A stretch of DNA of 64,000 nucleotides from Ancistrus triradiatus (GCA_025084515.1 JAJAGP010000016.1:124001-188000); one strand, 5' to 3'. Counted from the stretch's first letter, positions 1 through 14,500 are shown. A program made the numbers and translations. Notes: generated from the sequence alone by a model not told the origin.

Positions 1-1107
1 ATGGGGAGAATCAAGGACGAGATCAAAATGACGAGATGGAATTGACGCCCCTTACCTAGGAGTGCATGGGAGTGGAAATGAATCATGCCTGCAGTGAGCA
101 CAAGGGGAAGGGGGACAACAATCAGTTTACACTCTACACATGCATTATCTTATTCAGTGTCAATCATCTGCAAAAATCTAATCATCAACCAATTACAGGC
201 AGTTCATTTGAGACCTGAGCCCGGCTATTCAGAATAGTGACAGACTTCAGTATTAGTCGTCAATCATAAAATACAAAGGTTTGTTTATTTCCCCAATAAA
301 GACTAAGTCTAACAAACAAATACATACTTTGGAAAATTACCATTGGCAAGAGCCGACACTTTTCACTGTATAGTGAGAAGTTAACAAAACCAGTCGACAG
401 CCAAAGGGCAGTGTTCCCCCCCCTCAGACTTAACGTCATTGATCCAAGTCAGAGTCATTAGAGTTATGAAGCCTATCCTGGAATTCATTGGATACAGGTG
501 GAAATGCACCCCGACAACAGAAAGAAAATCAATCGCAGGGACCAGTGGGGGTCACTGTTGCAGCATCGATGGATGATGCCCAATGTTGGGACTCGAATCC
601 AGGTGTTGGGTTGGCGAACTCCCACTGTGTCGATTCAAGGTAGGGCAGGGCTCATTCAAAACTACAACAATTATGCAAGGGGTGCAACAACACAGAAATT
701 TCACGATACGATATGTATTGCTGATATGAAATATTTTCTATACAAAATCAAGAAATTTGATTTTAATTCCCTTTACAATGTAGAGATCAAGGAGGCCAAT
801 ACTACCTGTTCAAAAAAAATAAATAATTCACTACAAAGCTCTGCCATTGCTGGTTTCTTTTTCGAAGGGCATGGCCAAGGCACCTCAGGGTCCACACGGT
901 CTTCTGAAGGATTTGTCTCCATATTCTCTCTAGCTTAGCACTAGTGAGAAAATGTATTAAACTTCTTTATACTGGAGTTCCTGTTTCCTCACATTAACAA
1001 AAACAGCATCAGGCTGACCTGTTTCTGATGCTGCCCAATGCTTAACATCTATTACAGAAGCTGATGCTAGATGGCGCAAATGTAACACTACAGCATGCCT
1101 GAACGGT
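1..1107. other. Unassigned flank, possible hAT remnant
   Basis: This stretch lies downstream of the nap1l4 stop codon. I recognise no gene. On the minus strand around 815-925 a short open stretch reads like the segment before the catalytic domain of hAT (ZBED-type) transposases, with a proline/lysine-rich run followed by KKKPAMAEL. The sequence near 680-720 (ggggtgcaacaac) resembles a hAT terminus. An AATAAA on the minus strand lies at 289-284. It could end a long nap1l4 3' UTR, but nothing links it to the gene. Confidence in any specific assignment is low. Confidence 0.25.
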
Positions 1108-1305
<198 letters not shown>

Positions 1306-1468
1306 TCGGGGAAAAAAAAGAAGAATATTACAATGTGTATTGTAACACCTTTAAAGTCTACCCCCACAATAGAGGACACCTTACCAAAGCTCTGTAGTTC
1401 ATACTTTGAGCCCTCATTGTATTGCTTCAGAGTTACAAACAAAACGACACAATGAAAATGTAAAACTG

Positions 1469-1662
1469 TGGACTGTGGTAGCTCAGTGGATAAGGTACTG
1501 GACTTTGGACCAGAAGGTCCAGGGTTCAAATCCCACCTCTGCCATGCTGCCACTGTTGGGTCCTTGAGCAAGACCCTTGACCCACAATTGCTTGGATTGT
1601 AAGGCTATATCATTTGTAAGACGCTCTGGATAAGGTGTCTGCTAAATGCTGTAAATGTAAAA
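1469..1662 (+). repeat. tRNA-derived SINE, family A, copy 1
   Basis: The head carries pol III-like boxes: TGGTAGCTCAGTGG (A-box-like) and GGTTCAAATCC (B box). The body is (ccactgttgggtccttgagcaag...cccacaattgcttgg) and the tail ends tctgctaaatgctgtaaatgtaaa. The same unit occurs at least eight more times in this window on both strands, so it is an abundant SINE and not a tRNA gene. Confidence 0.85.
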
Positions 1663-1923
1663 CAAGGTGTACAGGTTTCTACACTCATGGGGGTGATAAT
1701 GTAAAAACTAGTGTCAGAAGAATGCAACCCACTGTTGTGTTCTGACGTATTTCAGACATCAATCATGTAATGAAACTGATTTTGCAGAGCTGGAAGCAGC
1801 TGTGTTGGAGTGTGTTTGAGCCCTAACAATAATGCCTTACTGAGAATCAGACAATGAAGAACACATACATTCTTGTCAATGGTAATCTCCCGCTTATTAC
1901 AGATGTAAATAAAGACCAAGCAA

Positions 1924-1972
1924 ATAATTAATTAATTAATTAATTAATTAATTAATTAATTAATTAATTAAT
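1924..1972. repeat. (TTAA)n tetranucleotide microsatellite
   Basis: About twelve uninterrupted copies of attaattaatta-type sequence. Confidence 0.95.
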
Positions 1973-2117
1973 GTTGAACTTGAACTCTGTCACTGTTGAA
2001 TGGCTCAGGCCAGGCCTATAGCAACCAGATCAATTTGCATAAGTCAGTATTAGCATTCAAAAGCATCATAGTGCATTTTGCAAAACAGACGGCAAATCAA
2101 AACATTTCTATAACAAC

Positions 2118-5100
2118 TCAGATTTGGACACCAACTGTCGGATCAACGTCGCCTTCCTCTTCCTCATCCTCATCCAGGTCCTGTAATCCATGACAAGCTG
2201 TATTTCAATCACTGCTCAGCCAAATAATTTGTATTTCAATTTAATAAAATGAAATCTTTGACCTACAGTCAGTTCTAGAATTACTGGCACACTTAGTACA
2301 CAACGGTAATATGGTTAGTTAAATAAAAACAGACAAACATTAAGCATACCACATTCCCATAATGCTGTGTAATCTAATAAGGATCCCATTGCTATTTGAC
2401 AGCCTCACATCACCACAGATCCTCCACTATATGCGACTGTTGGGAGTAACTTCTTTATACTTCTTTTCACACCAAACACACCTTGTGTGCTAGTTGCTAA
2501 AAGGTTCATTTGATTTGTCTCATCCGGACTGGAGTTCCAAGGGAATCTAAAGGAACCTTGTTCCTGGAAGTGGCTCAGATAACAAATATTTGGATAACAG
2601 AAGCCCTATTTACATTATTCCTTAAGGGAAAGCCCCACCTTATTGTGGATTCTTCATATCTTTGAGGGGGAAAAGTTGCATTCTTTTCCAGAAGGTGTCT
2701 CCAGTTGTCTAACTATTTAATACTTGGCCTAACAGTAAATACATTTTCAGGCATGTAGCTTATGGGTTTTTCTTAGTTTTTAATGGTCACAGTTTTTTCC
2801 ATTTCAATTGTATATACTCTAATCTTTCCCTTGCCAGCTAAAGAGGTTTGTCTGCTTTGTCACCTCATATGTATTTTATATCCCAGTGAAACAAGAAGTT
2901 AGTTCATTTTCATATCCACTTAATCCAATTCAGGGTGGCAGGGGAGCCAGGAACTAACCAGCAGCACAGGATGAGAGGCGAGTACGAATTCTAGAGAGGG
3001 CACCCATCCATCACAGGGTTCATGTGCATGCAGACACACGTGGAGACATCCAGAAGATATCCAGACAGGCAAGAACACACGCTCAGAGTCTGGGACAGGA
3101 CTGAACCAGGGATCTCTGGAGCGGTGAGGCAACCACTTGTGCCACCACACTGACCACTTAAGAGTTCTCTAACTTACATTAGGTTATAAATGGGAACAGT
3201 CTTCATAAGACTTCCATTGTTATATAAACACTCCTGTTTTTTTTGTCTCTTAGAATAAACAATCAAGTTTTTTCCTAATATTTTTACTCCGCTTAACCAA
3301 GGGTGCCAGTAATTCTGGAACGTACTGTTTTTGCGCAACTAACCTCCTCTTCTCCTTCTTCAAGGTCCTCCTCGTCAAACTGCACCCACACACAGAAACG
3401 AGATAAAAGCACATGTCAGCAAGGCATCAAAAACAGGTCGCATCGAATGCATTCAAATCAGATGCATGAAGAACATCTCCAAACATCAGCTAACACACAC
3501 TGTGTTCTACAAGTACGAGCAAGCACGTGTGTGGGACTTCAAAAGCAAAGGATTAAATGTTAGATGGCATTAAATGATTCAGGAGCGAGTACATACGCTG
3601 TCATCATCTTCCAAAGCCTCTCCCGTGAAGTAAAGGACTGCTCTGGGGATGATCCGCTCCCTGAAAAAATGACCCATCTCAAAATCTGTGGCTAGAGTGA
3701 AGTCCAGGTCCTCATCCTGAAACAAGAGCAAAACACTGTCATCAGCTTAGATCAAACAAATCAACTTACAACATAAACTACATGGTCAGAAGTATGTGGA
3801 CACCAATTTTAATTAGTGGGCTTGAGTCTTTCAGCCACATCCACTTATAACAAATGTATACAAAAATCAAATATACAGTACAGCGCAAAAGTATTAGACC
3901 ACCATTAGATTAGATATACTGTACCATTAATTTAGCAAATGGTATGATGGGCATATATAATTACTTTTTTCTGGGAATACAACCAGAAAATACAGGAAAT
4001 TTGCATGCAGCAAAACAAAACAAAACAAAAAAAAACCCCTGAGGGTTTTTATTGACTACAGTGGCAAATATCTAGCATGACTTCCCCTTACACACAATAG
4101 CAGCATCTGGCAGCTTCCTCGGGATGCCAAGTTGACCCTTCTACAGTAGCTTGAACAGGAATGTGGTTTTTTTTAAAGAACAGCAACCAAGAAACCACTT
4201 TTTCGGATGAGGAATCGGGTGAAAAGTCAAACATATGGTAAAGCTCACAAAGACTGGAATGAAGATCAGTGGAAGAGAGTATTATGGAGGAATGAATCCA
4301 AGTTTGAACTTTTGGGTCCAGTCATCAATAATGTTACATATGGTCATTATACCACTGCTAAAACAACAAATCTAATGATGGCCTAAGACTTTTGCACAGT
4401 ACTGTACATTCAATGTCCACAGACACACATGGGCAATAGAATGGATCATAGTTTGGAGATCAGAGAATTTGGCAGTGTCATGAGATGACAGCTTTACAAC
4501 AAGTTAGTTTTCCAACCCTCTGCCCTGCTGGAGCTGTAGCTGATAATGGTTTGAGAACTTCACACAAAGACTTGAACCCCATTAACACTTCCGGCATGGC
4601 TTCTATTACAGAGAAGACACGGCATCACAGGTATGGCAGGGGCAGCTGTTGCATCGCCAGGGGATGAGCCCCAAACTGGCATCCCTCCCACAGTGACTGA
4701 CTCCCAACCCAGCCAGAAGGCACCTCCAGGAATCGTACGTAGGTCACAACAGTGGTGGGATAGCATAATACACTGCTGCACCACCCAAGGACATAAGGAT
4801 GTAATTTTCTTATTTTTGAGACTTCCTTTCTTTGTCCATTTCTTAAGCAGGTGCTTTAATTGCCTTTCCAGTAGACCTAACTTAATAGGAGCCTGGGTTC
4901 AACTCGACACTTAAGACTAATTAGACTACATTAAGTGTCAACAGGAAACCTGCTCTGACGCACAGCGAGCTGTAACGGCTTAACATGTGGGATAAAAGAC
5001 GCAGTGTACAAGTCTTTGTTGCAATGGCTGCAGTATGTTTGGTTAGTCAGCTGAACTGACGTCTACAATGTTTACAAACAGAGAAGGAAGAATGCTCATT

Positions 5101-8100
5101 TGGAATAACTTGGGCCCACTCACCATTCCATCCGGATGTGCTGAAAAAGAGAAGAAAAAAAATATTACTATCTATTTTGTGGTTTTATTTAAGCTTCAAT
5201 TTCAGTTTTAATTTCATAGACTAATATAAATAAAACAGAGGGGGCCAGAAAAGACATGGCTGCTTCCTTTTGTCCAACGTCTTCTAGTTACTCTCTCTCT
5301 CACGAATGTAGAATGACAGCACTAGTTGCTGCCCTTGTCACAGTTCATTCTCTAGCACAGCTTAGAGGCATGTGCCACACCTGTCGGAAGAATTCTGAGG
5401 AAATGTCTTTTCCCACCAACACTTACACGCACACACACAAAGACATCCGGACATGTGATTCATTAGACAAAATGAGCTTTCCTCGGGCAGGAACGTGTTC
5501 TTTCACTGCTCGACTATGACGAGACAAAAACCAGTGAAGGCGAATTCTAATGTGTAGAGGCCAACAACATCAAATGAGGTTTAAAGGTAAAAAAGACATG
5601 AATAGATTTGACCTGGGTTGACGTGTCTCTAGGCAAAATAAAGGGAGAAGGAAAGTCTTATGTTTCCATATAATGAATGACTACACTACTAATCACATGA
5701 CTGCACACCTGACCACACAATCATTCAACAATCTAGTGCAGCTCAGCAAATAAATGACTCATTTCTTAATGAATACATAAACGATTCATTTCTGCCCGCC
5801 CTTTTCTGGATCTCTATATTTAAAAGTAAACCATTTCATCACAAATACATCTAGCAAATCGGAGTTGAACTTCCATATCCATCAACATCTTTCCTTGTGA
5901 ACACAAAGCATAAAAAGAACCCACAAGGTCACTGCCAGACAGCACATTAGGTTGTTACAAAGACCAAGTACTAGAGTAAACATATCTCACATTCCATGAC
6001 GGGCTAGCATCCACTATCTAAGCATTAATCTGTTCTAATTGAAGTAAGTGCTGCATAACGTCCATTCACGTGTGTCCATGGTCTGATAAGGTTATTACCC
6101 ATATTAACCTAATATGGTTATTAACTCATTACCCATATATGAACATTTTATCAAACACGTGTATCAATGTGAGCAGACTGAATGCTGAGCAGCATCTGGC
6201 TGGCTTTTTGCACTCCTCATAAAACACCAAGATGATTAACAGATGCTACCACCCAGGGGAAATGTGTGTGCTGAATCTGCGTTATGCAGTGTGAGAACTG
6301 TGCATGGATCACGGGTTGTGGATTAGTTTCTACTAGTGGTGGAAAGCGGAAACACCCGCTTCCCACTCATCTTAAATATTTATAATAATGATGTGTTAAT
6401 CAACACTGGTATTACATTTACAGCATTTAGCAGACGCCTTATCCAGAGTGACTTATAATTGATACAGTCTTACAATCCAAGCAATTGTGGGTTAAGGGCC
6501 TTGCTCAAGAACCCAACAGTGGCAGCTTGTCAGATGTGGGATTTGAACCCTGGACCTTTTGGTCCATAGTCCAGTACCTTAACCGCCATCACACCTGTAT
6601 ATGTATATTCATGTAAACGTTCGTAAACAAAGCCCTTATATTTTCATACTGCATATTAGAGCAGTAAGGCCTAATGAGTAATGAGTATGTGGTGCCATCT
6701 GCTGTACAGTAGGAGCATTTACAACAGTTACTTCAGGCACATCTGAATTTAAAAGTATAAATCGGCTCCTAAACCTTCACAAACACTGCAATTACCGTAT
6801 TTTTCGGACCATAAGGCGCACTTAAAATCCTTTAACTTTCTCAAAAATCGACAGTGCGCCTTAAAATGCGGTGCACCTAATGTATGAATTAATTCTGGTT
6901 GTGCTTTCTGACCTAGAACCGATTGTAGATGGTACACGGCGCTCATAAATATGTCAAAATGTTTTAGCACGGCCTTGGTAAGTTACGAAGCTTACGGCCA
7001 CCGTTGTAGAGCGCAGCATCGCGGAGTAATACGGTATGTGCTTCAGCATTAGGGTACGTGCATTCATTCATTTATTTTCGAAGCGGATTTCAAACACAAC
7101 GCTATCAGTCACGCAGTACAAAACATGGTCATAGAAGCAGCTGTGAGAGAATTCAACATTAACGAATCAGTGATATGGAAGTGGAGGAAGCAAGAAGACG
7201 CCTGCGCCAGGTAAAGGTACCAAACTGAGCTCTCGCACGGAACTTAAGAGTTTTGTTTCATTTCATGCGCCTTATAACCCGGTGTGCTTTATGTATGAAA
7301 ATATACCCGTTAGCAGCCGATCGTTGATATTGCGTCTTATAACCCGGTGCGCTTTATAGCCCGAAAAATACGGTAGTTTCTTATTATCAGCTTATGCAAT
7401 CTTGTTGAATTTAAGTGGATGGCAGCTTCCTTATTTAGATGAATTGATGAGTTCCTCTGTTCACTCGAAAATAATTCTCCACCTTACTATTCAGGGGTAT
7501 GTCACAATTTTAACAGTCTGCATTCTCCAAACTTGTTTCTGTAACAATCTTACCTTTGACAGGGTTGAAGAAATTAAAGAAGGAATCCTGGGGCACTTCT
7601 TTTGTGATAGTCCTCACTGTTCCTCTACCTTTGTGTTTCTGCTTTTTCTTAATGGTTTTTACAGTCACGTCCTTGCCTTTTTGCCAGTCAATCTTGCAAC
7701 TACATAAAGACAGAGCACACGTTTTGTGGGTTTTTCAAAGCAGTTTTTAAATCACTATCAAATGTGATTGAGTTTCTCACCCCTCACAGTCCACAATCTC
7801 TGGTCCCTCAAAGGCAAAGATGTCTGTTACATCTGGTTCTGATTTCATCTTGTACACTTTAGTGAGAACAGCATTGCTGAAGTAGCTGTTAGGCTCAAAG
7901 TGGAACTCCAAAGTGAAGCTCTGGTTTTGTACAGAAAATAAAACGGTGTTAAATTCATGAACAATAAATTAAACAGAGGTGAAAAACCTCCAATAGGTTG
8001 CATAATACTGACCATTGGCTCTCCAGGTTCAGAAAACTTCACTGTGATATCCTGCAAGTGTTTGAGGATTGGTTCATCATGCTCCTACACAGAACACAAA

Positions 8101-8498
8101 AAGGAGCCTATGAAACCAGGTCTAGAAATGTCTAATGACAAATATTCTAACTCCCCAGGAGTGGTCAACCAACAAAGATCACTCCAAGAGCAAGGCGTGT
8201 AATTAGTGATGCACGATATATCGACAGCCGATATATTATTTGCCGATATATGGACTTTTTTCGGATATCGGCATTGGTCCGATATTAGAATTTTAGCAGA
8301 TATTATAACCGATATTTAAAATATATTTACATATGAATATTTCTTTGATTTTTCTTTTGGCTGATATTCATTAAGCAAAATACCTGATGATGCTGACTGT
8401 ATAGTTCTGTATGCAGTTCTATTCTTTGTTGGAGCTACTCAATCATAAGCTTTCTTATACACCTAATTGTTCTTGTTGCTGCCTGTACCAGTTCAAGA

Positions 8499-8538
<40 letters not shown>

Positions 8539-11500
8539 CTACCTTTTACATGGAAGGTTAAAAAATAAAATGGAATTAAACCATTTTTCCTGATTTAACT
8601 GTTTTGTTTATTATTATTATTTTATTGCAAAAATGATTTACTGTATTTGAAATGCAGAAAGGTTAAAGTATCAGTTTTTAATAATTTGTGTGCTAAAAAT
8701 CGGTTATTGTATAGGCCCAAGAAATTCAATATCGCTGCATCCCTATGTGTAATAGTTGGTGAGGTCACAAAGGACCCCAGAGTAACTTCTAAGCAACTGA
8801 AGGCCTCTCTCACATTGGCTAATGTTGATGTTCATGAGTCCACCATCAGAGGAACACTGAACAACAATGGTGTGCATGGCGGGGTTGCAAGGAGAAAGCC
8901 ACTGCTCTCCAAAAAGAACATTGCTGCTCGTCTGCAGTTTGCTAAAGATCACGTGGACAAGCCAGAAGGCTATTGGAAGAAAGTTTTGTGGATGGATGAG
9001 ACCAAAATAGAACTTTCTAGTTTAAATAAAAAGCGTTATTTTTGGAGAAAGGAAAACACTGCATTCCAGCATAAGAACCTTATCCCATCTGTGAAACATG
9101 GTGGTGGTAGTATCATGGTTTGGGCCTGTTTTGCTGCATCTGGGCCAGGACGGTCCGTCAAACAAGCCGATTATATCTGTTGACCCCCGAGATCATATAA
9201 CAATACGCGCCGGAAAATACTGAACCAAAGTTCAGTCCCTCAGGGAAAACTCAGTTTCCACCGCTCGATTCTGACCCGATTTTGAATGCTCTGCAAAGCT
9301 TGCTGGGAACATCCTAACAAGGCAGACAAAAGTGGTTCTTTTTTGTCAGAACTACAACTTTTAGAAAACAGTTGCTCGAGTGTCACGGCAAATCTCTCTG
9401 GTGTATAACATTTTTTTAAAAGCTGTAGGCGCATCTGGACCACTGGATGTGTGCGTACAACGGCTGAGCAGTGACGACAATTTCAAACTAACTAAGTTAA
9501 TATTCTCCTGTTGGTCATTTGAAGTCAGGGTCACTCTTTTTTTCACTTTTTTACAGTGATAAAAGGGTCTAGGAACTTAAGCAGTAATCCAAGACTTCCT
9601 GTTTTAGTGGTGTATATAAGGTGACATTGAGGTCAAACTCTTAGTCATTCATCATCATGGGAAAGACAACAGAACACCCAAGTCAGAGAATGGCTATAAA
9701 AACAATTACTCACTTGAAAATACTCACATCTACAGTTAGGGACACCAGTTCCCCCCCACAATGATCTCCATTGCAGATGTAAAGAAAAAAGTAGCATCTT
9801 GGGGACACCAAGTCTAGAAAACTACCATCAGATGCCACATCAATGAAAACAGATTTGAAAGGCTTGCCAGGAAAAAGCCACACACCAGTCACCCAACCAC
9901 AACTGTAAGCATCATGTTTGACTGGAAGTGTTCTTTTATGATCGGATGAAACAAAAACTGTGTTTTGTGGCAAATGTTCCAAGGTGGGTTTGGTGTAAAA
10001 ATGATGACTACACTGAAAAGCCTCTGATGGGGCCGTCTTTCCTTCAAATGCCATGGGAACCACGTTAGGGTACATGGCATCATGGCCTGCATGAAAAATT
10101 TTAAATCAGAATCTTAAATAAGTCTGCCATTGTCACCTCAGTCCTCAGATGTAGTTCACAAGAGGATCTAGGACCCTGGATGATTTCGGAAATTCTATAA
10201 AGAGCAAATGGTCTCAAATTCCCGGCTCTGATCCCCAAACTTAAGTTATTAAAGGTAGGATTGTCAATAATTGTGCCACATTCAGTTGGTAAAAATATTC
10301 ATTTCTTGTTGAGCATCTCCCCACATACACAATTTATTTTGATTAAAGGTTGGATTTTTCATATTTTTTAGTGCACAATTACGTATTTTTCAGACCAAAG
10401 GCGCACTTAAAATCCTTTAATTTTCTCAAAAATCGACAGTGCGCCTTAAAATGTGGTGCGTCTAATGTATGAATTAATTCTGGTTGTGCTTTCTGACCTA
10501 GTGCATTCATTCATTCATTTTCGAAGTAGATTTCAAACACAACGCTATCAGTCACGCAGTACAACATGGACATAGAGCAGCTGTGAGAGAATTCAACATT
10601 AACGAATCAATGGTACGGAAGTGGAGGAAGCAAGAAGACGCCCTGCGCCAGGTAAAGACCAAACTGAGCTTCCGACGGAACTTAAGAGTTTTGTTTTATT
10701 TCATGCGTCTTATAACCCGGTGCGCTTTATGTATGAAAATATGGTAAGCTAATTCCAAAATTGTGAATTTATAAAATTTTTCACTCCTGTTTTTGATGGG
10801 TGCCAAAAATGTGAGGGGACTGTATTTTGCTTAAATTTCCCTCCTTCCTGTTACTGACTGGGAGATAAACAGCAGTATCTGAGACTCACCACTTTCTGGT
10901 AGATGAAATGTAACTTCGTAGACTGAGATGTACTAAGATTAAACTCATTTCCTTACCAGTTGTCTTCTCTCCCTGCTCCATGGCATTCTTAAGACCTTTC
11001 TGATTCTGTTATTGTTCCTCATAAACAGTAATATATTAGTTTTCTGTCTTGACTGCCATTATATTTACAGGTCCAACTGGTATTTGTGCAGTTAGACATT
11101 CCATTGTTGGTTTACTGGAAGATACTGATAAGTGTGCAGTGTTTAATCCCTTCATTCCATGTTCTCTCTGCCTCTTGCTTTTTACATGCAAAGCAAGTCT
11201 AAAAGCAACTAATTTGGGTCGATAGAGTGTTGGGTGTGTGTCCATAAAAACTGTTTAAAAAAAAAAAAAAAAACCTGATATTTACAAACAGGAGAACATT
11301 TATGAATTTGATGTAACCGTGTAACTAGACATGACAAGTGTGGTGGCATTCTTTTAAGAATTGCGATTCTTGATTTTATTTTTTTACCATTTAAACTTTC
11401 CTGAATTTCAATTCTGTAATGACCACATTTTATACAATTTACTTCTTAGCTACAGGTTCTAAAATGTACCAAGTCACCAATATAGTTTCAGCCATTTGTG

Positions 11501-14500
11501 TTTCCCATAAGGCTGTCAGTTTCTTCTTAATGCATTCTTTACCCAAATGTATGTCACTGAATGACGTTACTATCCTTCTGACTGTACTAACAACTGAAAG
11601 AAATGAGTGGAGGAGAAACACCCTTATGACATCAGAGTGGAACACCTGTGGCATGGGCCTCTTTATTCCAGAGGGTGTGATCAAGTGTGAAAAGAAGAGA
11701 CTGGAAAGATATGCACGTATTAAGGTTTGTGCTGTTGTACAAAAACATGCTTCTCAAGTCATTCTCTTGTGTTTAGCTCTGATCTGTATATTAAAAATAA
11801 AGTGTAGGTCATTTTTAAGATCACCTTGTTCAACACAAGACTACAAGGCATTTGGTATGGCAACAGTGGAATGGTGAACCAAATACAAGCTTGCACAGAC
11901 CAACTTTGTCCTGGACTGATGCCCTGAAGAACAGTATGTCTCAGCTAATACTATTCCCATGTACCCCTGTGTTGATTTCCCTATTAAAATGACAGATGGT
12001 TGATAACTGCTTTATTCATAGCATATAAAAACTGTCTATTAAAATGCATAGACAACTCCATTTGATAGCTGTCCCAAACACGCCTTGGAAAATATCTAAT
12101 ACAAGGCATGTATGCATGTGTGTTTACGGCCAAATTCTGGCCCTACCATCCAAACGTCGCTGCAGAAATCGAGACTCATCGGACCAGGCAATGTTTTTCC
12201 AATCTCTATTGTCCAGATTTGGGTGGGCATGTGGGAATTGTAGCCTCAGTTGCCTGTTTTTAGCTGACAGTGGTGTGATCAGGACAGGTGTGATCTGCTG
12301 TTACTGTTGTAGACCATCTGCTTCAAGGTTCAACTTCTTGTGTGTTCAGAGATGCATACCTTGGTTGTAACGAGTGGTTATGAGTAACTGTTGCCTTTCT
12401 ATGAGCTTGAACCAGTCTGGTCATTCTCCTCTAACCTCCAGCACCAACATGGTACTGTTACCCAGAGCGCTGCCCACCCACTGGATATTCTCTCTTTTTG
12501 GGATCATTCTCTGTAAACTCTAGAGATGGCTGTGATGTGTGAACACCCCCATAGATCAGCAGTTTTTAAAATACTCAGAATGATTTAAAAGTTACTTAAA
12601 TCACCTTTCTTCCCCATTATAACCCCCATCAAAAACAAGGTTTTTGACTGATTAGAGTTTTGCATCATGGAGTAACTGAACAGGTGTACCTAAAAGTGGC
12701 CAATGAGTGTATGCTTTATTGTCTGAGTAAACGTAGTAATCGATCAACAGATCAGCCAAACAAGGTTGCTCTCGCCAATTATTCTCAGGCAGAGGTGCCG
12801 AACAAACATTTGGTAGCACTAAATGGCAAGCAACAGCAAAAAGAAAACAATATATGGTATTTTTCCCAAGTAGTATCAACCTCACCACCAGCTAATGCTT
12901 GATTCCACAGAACATCAACAGGACACCTTCAGAGGCTTGGTATCACAAGTGGGACCTACACAATATTCGCCAGGTGGCTTTAATGATATGGCTAATCGGG
13001 GTCTATTTATCTACACACACAAGGAGATGTTTGAAATTCTGTGAACTTCTATATTTTTGCATAAATATGAATAAAGTAATCAGATTTTCACAAAGAACTT
13101 GCACAATATTATACTTGGTCAATTATTTATTGAGAGAAATAATCCAATATTGCATATCTGTGAGGGACAACAGTATTTGTGAACCTTTGCTTTGAGCATG
13201 TGGTGTAGTGCCCCCTTGTGAAGCAATCAGTGCAACTACACATTTCTGGTAACCACGGATCTGTCCTGCACATGAGCTTCAAGGAATTTTAGCCCATTCC
13301 TCCATACAGAACAGCTCTGAGCTGCTGGTACATTTCCTCATATGAACTGCTTACTTTGCTATAGTGGAACTTTCCACAATATTTCTGTTGGATCAGGGTC
13401 AGGACTTGGTCATTTCAAAGCATTATTTTTATGTCTTTAACCATTCTTTGATAGAACGACTTGTGTGCTTAAGGTCAAGGTCTTAAAGGTTCAGTTAATG
13501 AGCACATGTCCTGACATTTCCCTTTAGAATTTGCTGCTTTAATTCATATTTCATTGCTCCATCTACAGTATGATGGCAGGCCAACCTGGCCTACATGATA
13601 CACAAAACAGCCAAACCATGTTACTACCACCTCTTTTAGCTAATGGCATTCTTCTGCTGGAATGCAGTGGTTTCCTTTCTCCAGACATAACGCCTCTCAC
13701 TTAAACTAGAAAGCTATTTTTAGCCTTATCCATCCACAAAATGTCTTTCAAATAACCTCCACATGATCTTTAGTAGATGCCAGACAGCAACGGTCTTTAT
13801 AGAGAGCAGTGGATATGTCCTGCAACGCGGCCACGCATAGCAATGTTGCTCAGTTTTATCCTGATGGAGTCATGATGGTTAACATTAGATAATGTGAGAC
13901 AGGCCTTTAGTCGCTTAGACATTACTCTGGGATCCTTTCTGACCACTTGCTCTTGGATTGATCTTTAATGGTCAATTCCCACCATTTGCACACAATCTGT
14001 ATGACTGGATTGTTGGAGTCCAAAATTTTTAGACATGGTTTTGTAACCACTCACACCTCACTGTCATGTCATTACTACACCTGACTATTTTCACCTTCAA
14101 ATTAACTGCTAATCACAAATCACGGTCACTCACAGATATGCAATGCTGGACCATAAAATCTAAAAAAAAATTTATGTCAGAAGCACAAATTAATTAGTTC
14201 TTTATCTACTTTTAGGACTTAAATCAGATGATGTTTTAGATCACACTTATGTCGAAGCATATTCTAGCTCCGCACTTCAGATCTAGAACTAGAGAGGTGC
14301 ATTTCCTGAAGAAAATGCGAGAGTGATTGCCACTCTGCAATGGCCGACCCTTAGTGTATCTCATGGGCCCAAAGGGCTGCACATCAAACCAGGGTGCCCC
14401 AGGGACCAAGCCTGCCAAATTTTGTGACTGTAGGTCAAAACACTGACTGAGTTACGGTCATTGGTCCACCCAGGGGCCTGAGTGCCCAGCCGGGGTCCAG

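Noticed and set aside
498..938. A 146-codon open frame on the plus strand
   Set aside because: The frame has low-complexity, AT-driven composition, no splice or family features, and overlaps a possible hAT remnant on the other strand.
1485..1560. tRNA gene-like sequence with A and B boxes
   Set aside because: The same sequence is repeated many times with a common non-tRNA body and tail, and no clean cloverleaf with anticodon arm is formed; it is a SINE head.
11419..11877. A 152-codon open frame on the plus strand
   Set aside because: The protein matches nothing I know, has no repeat or domain pattern, and is AT-rich intronic sequence of nap1l4.
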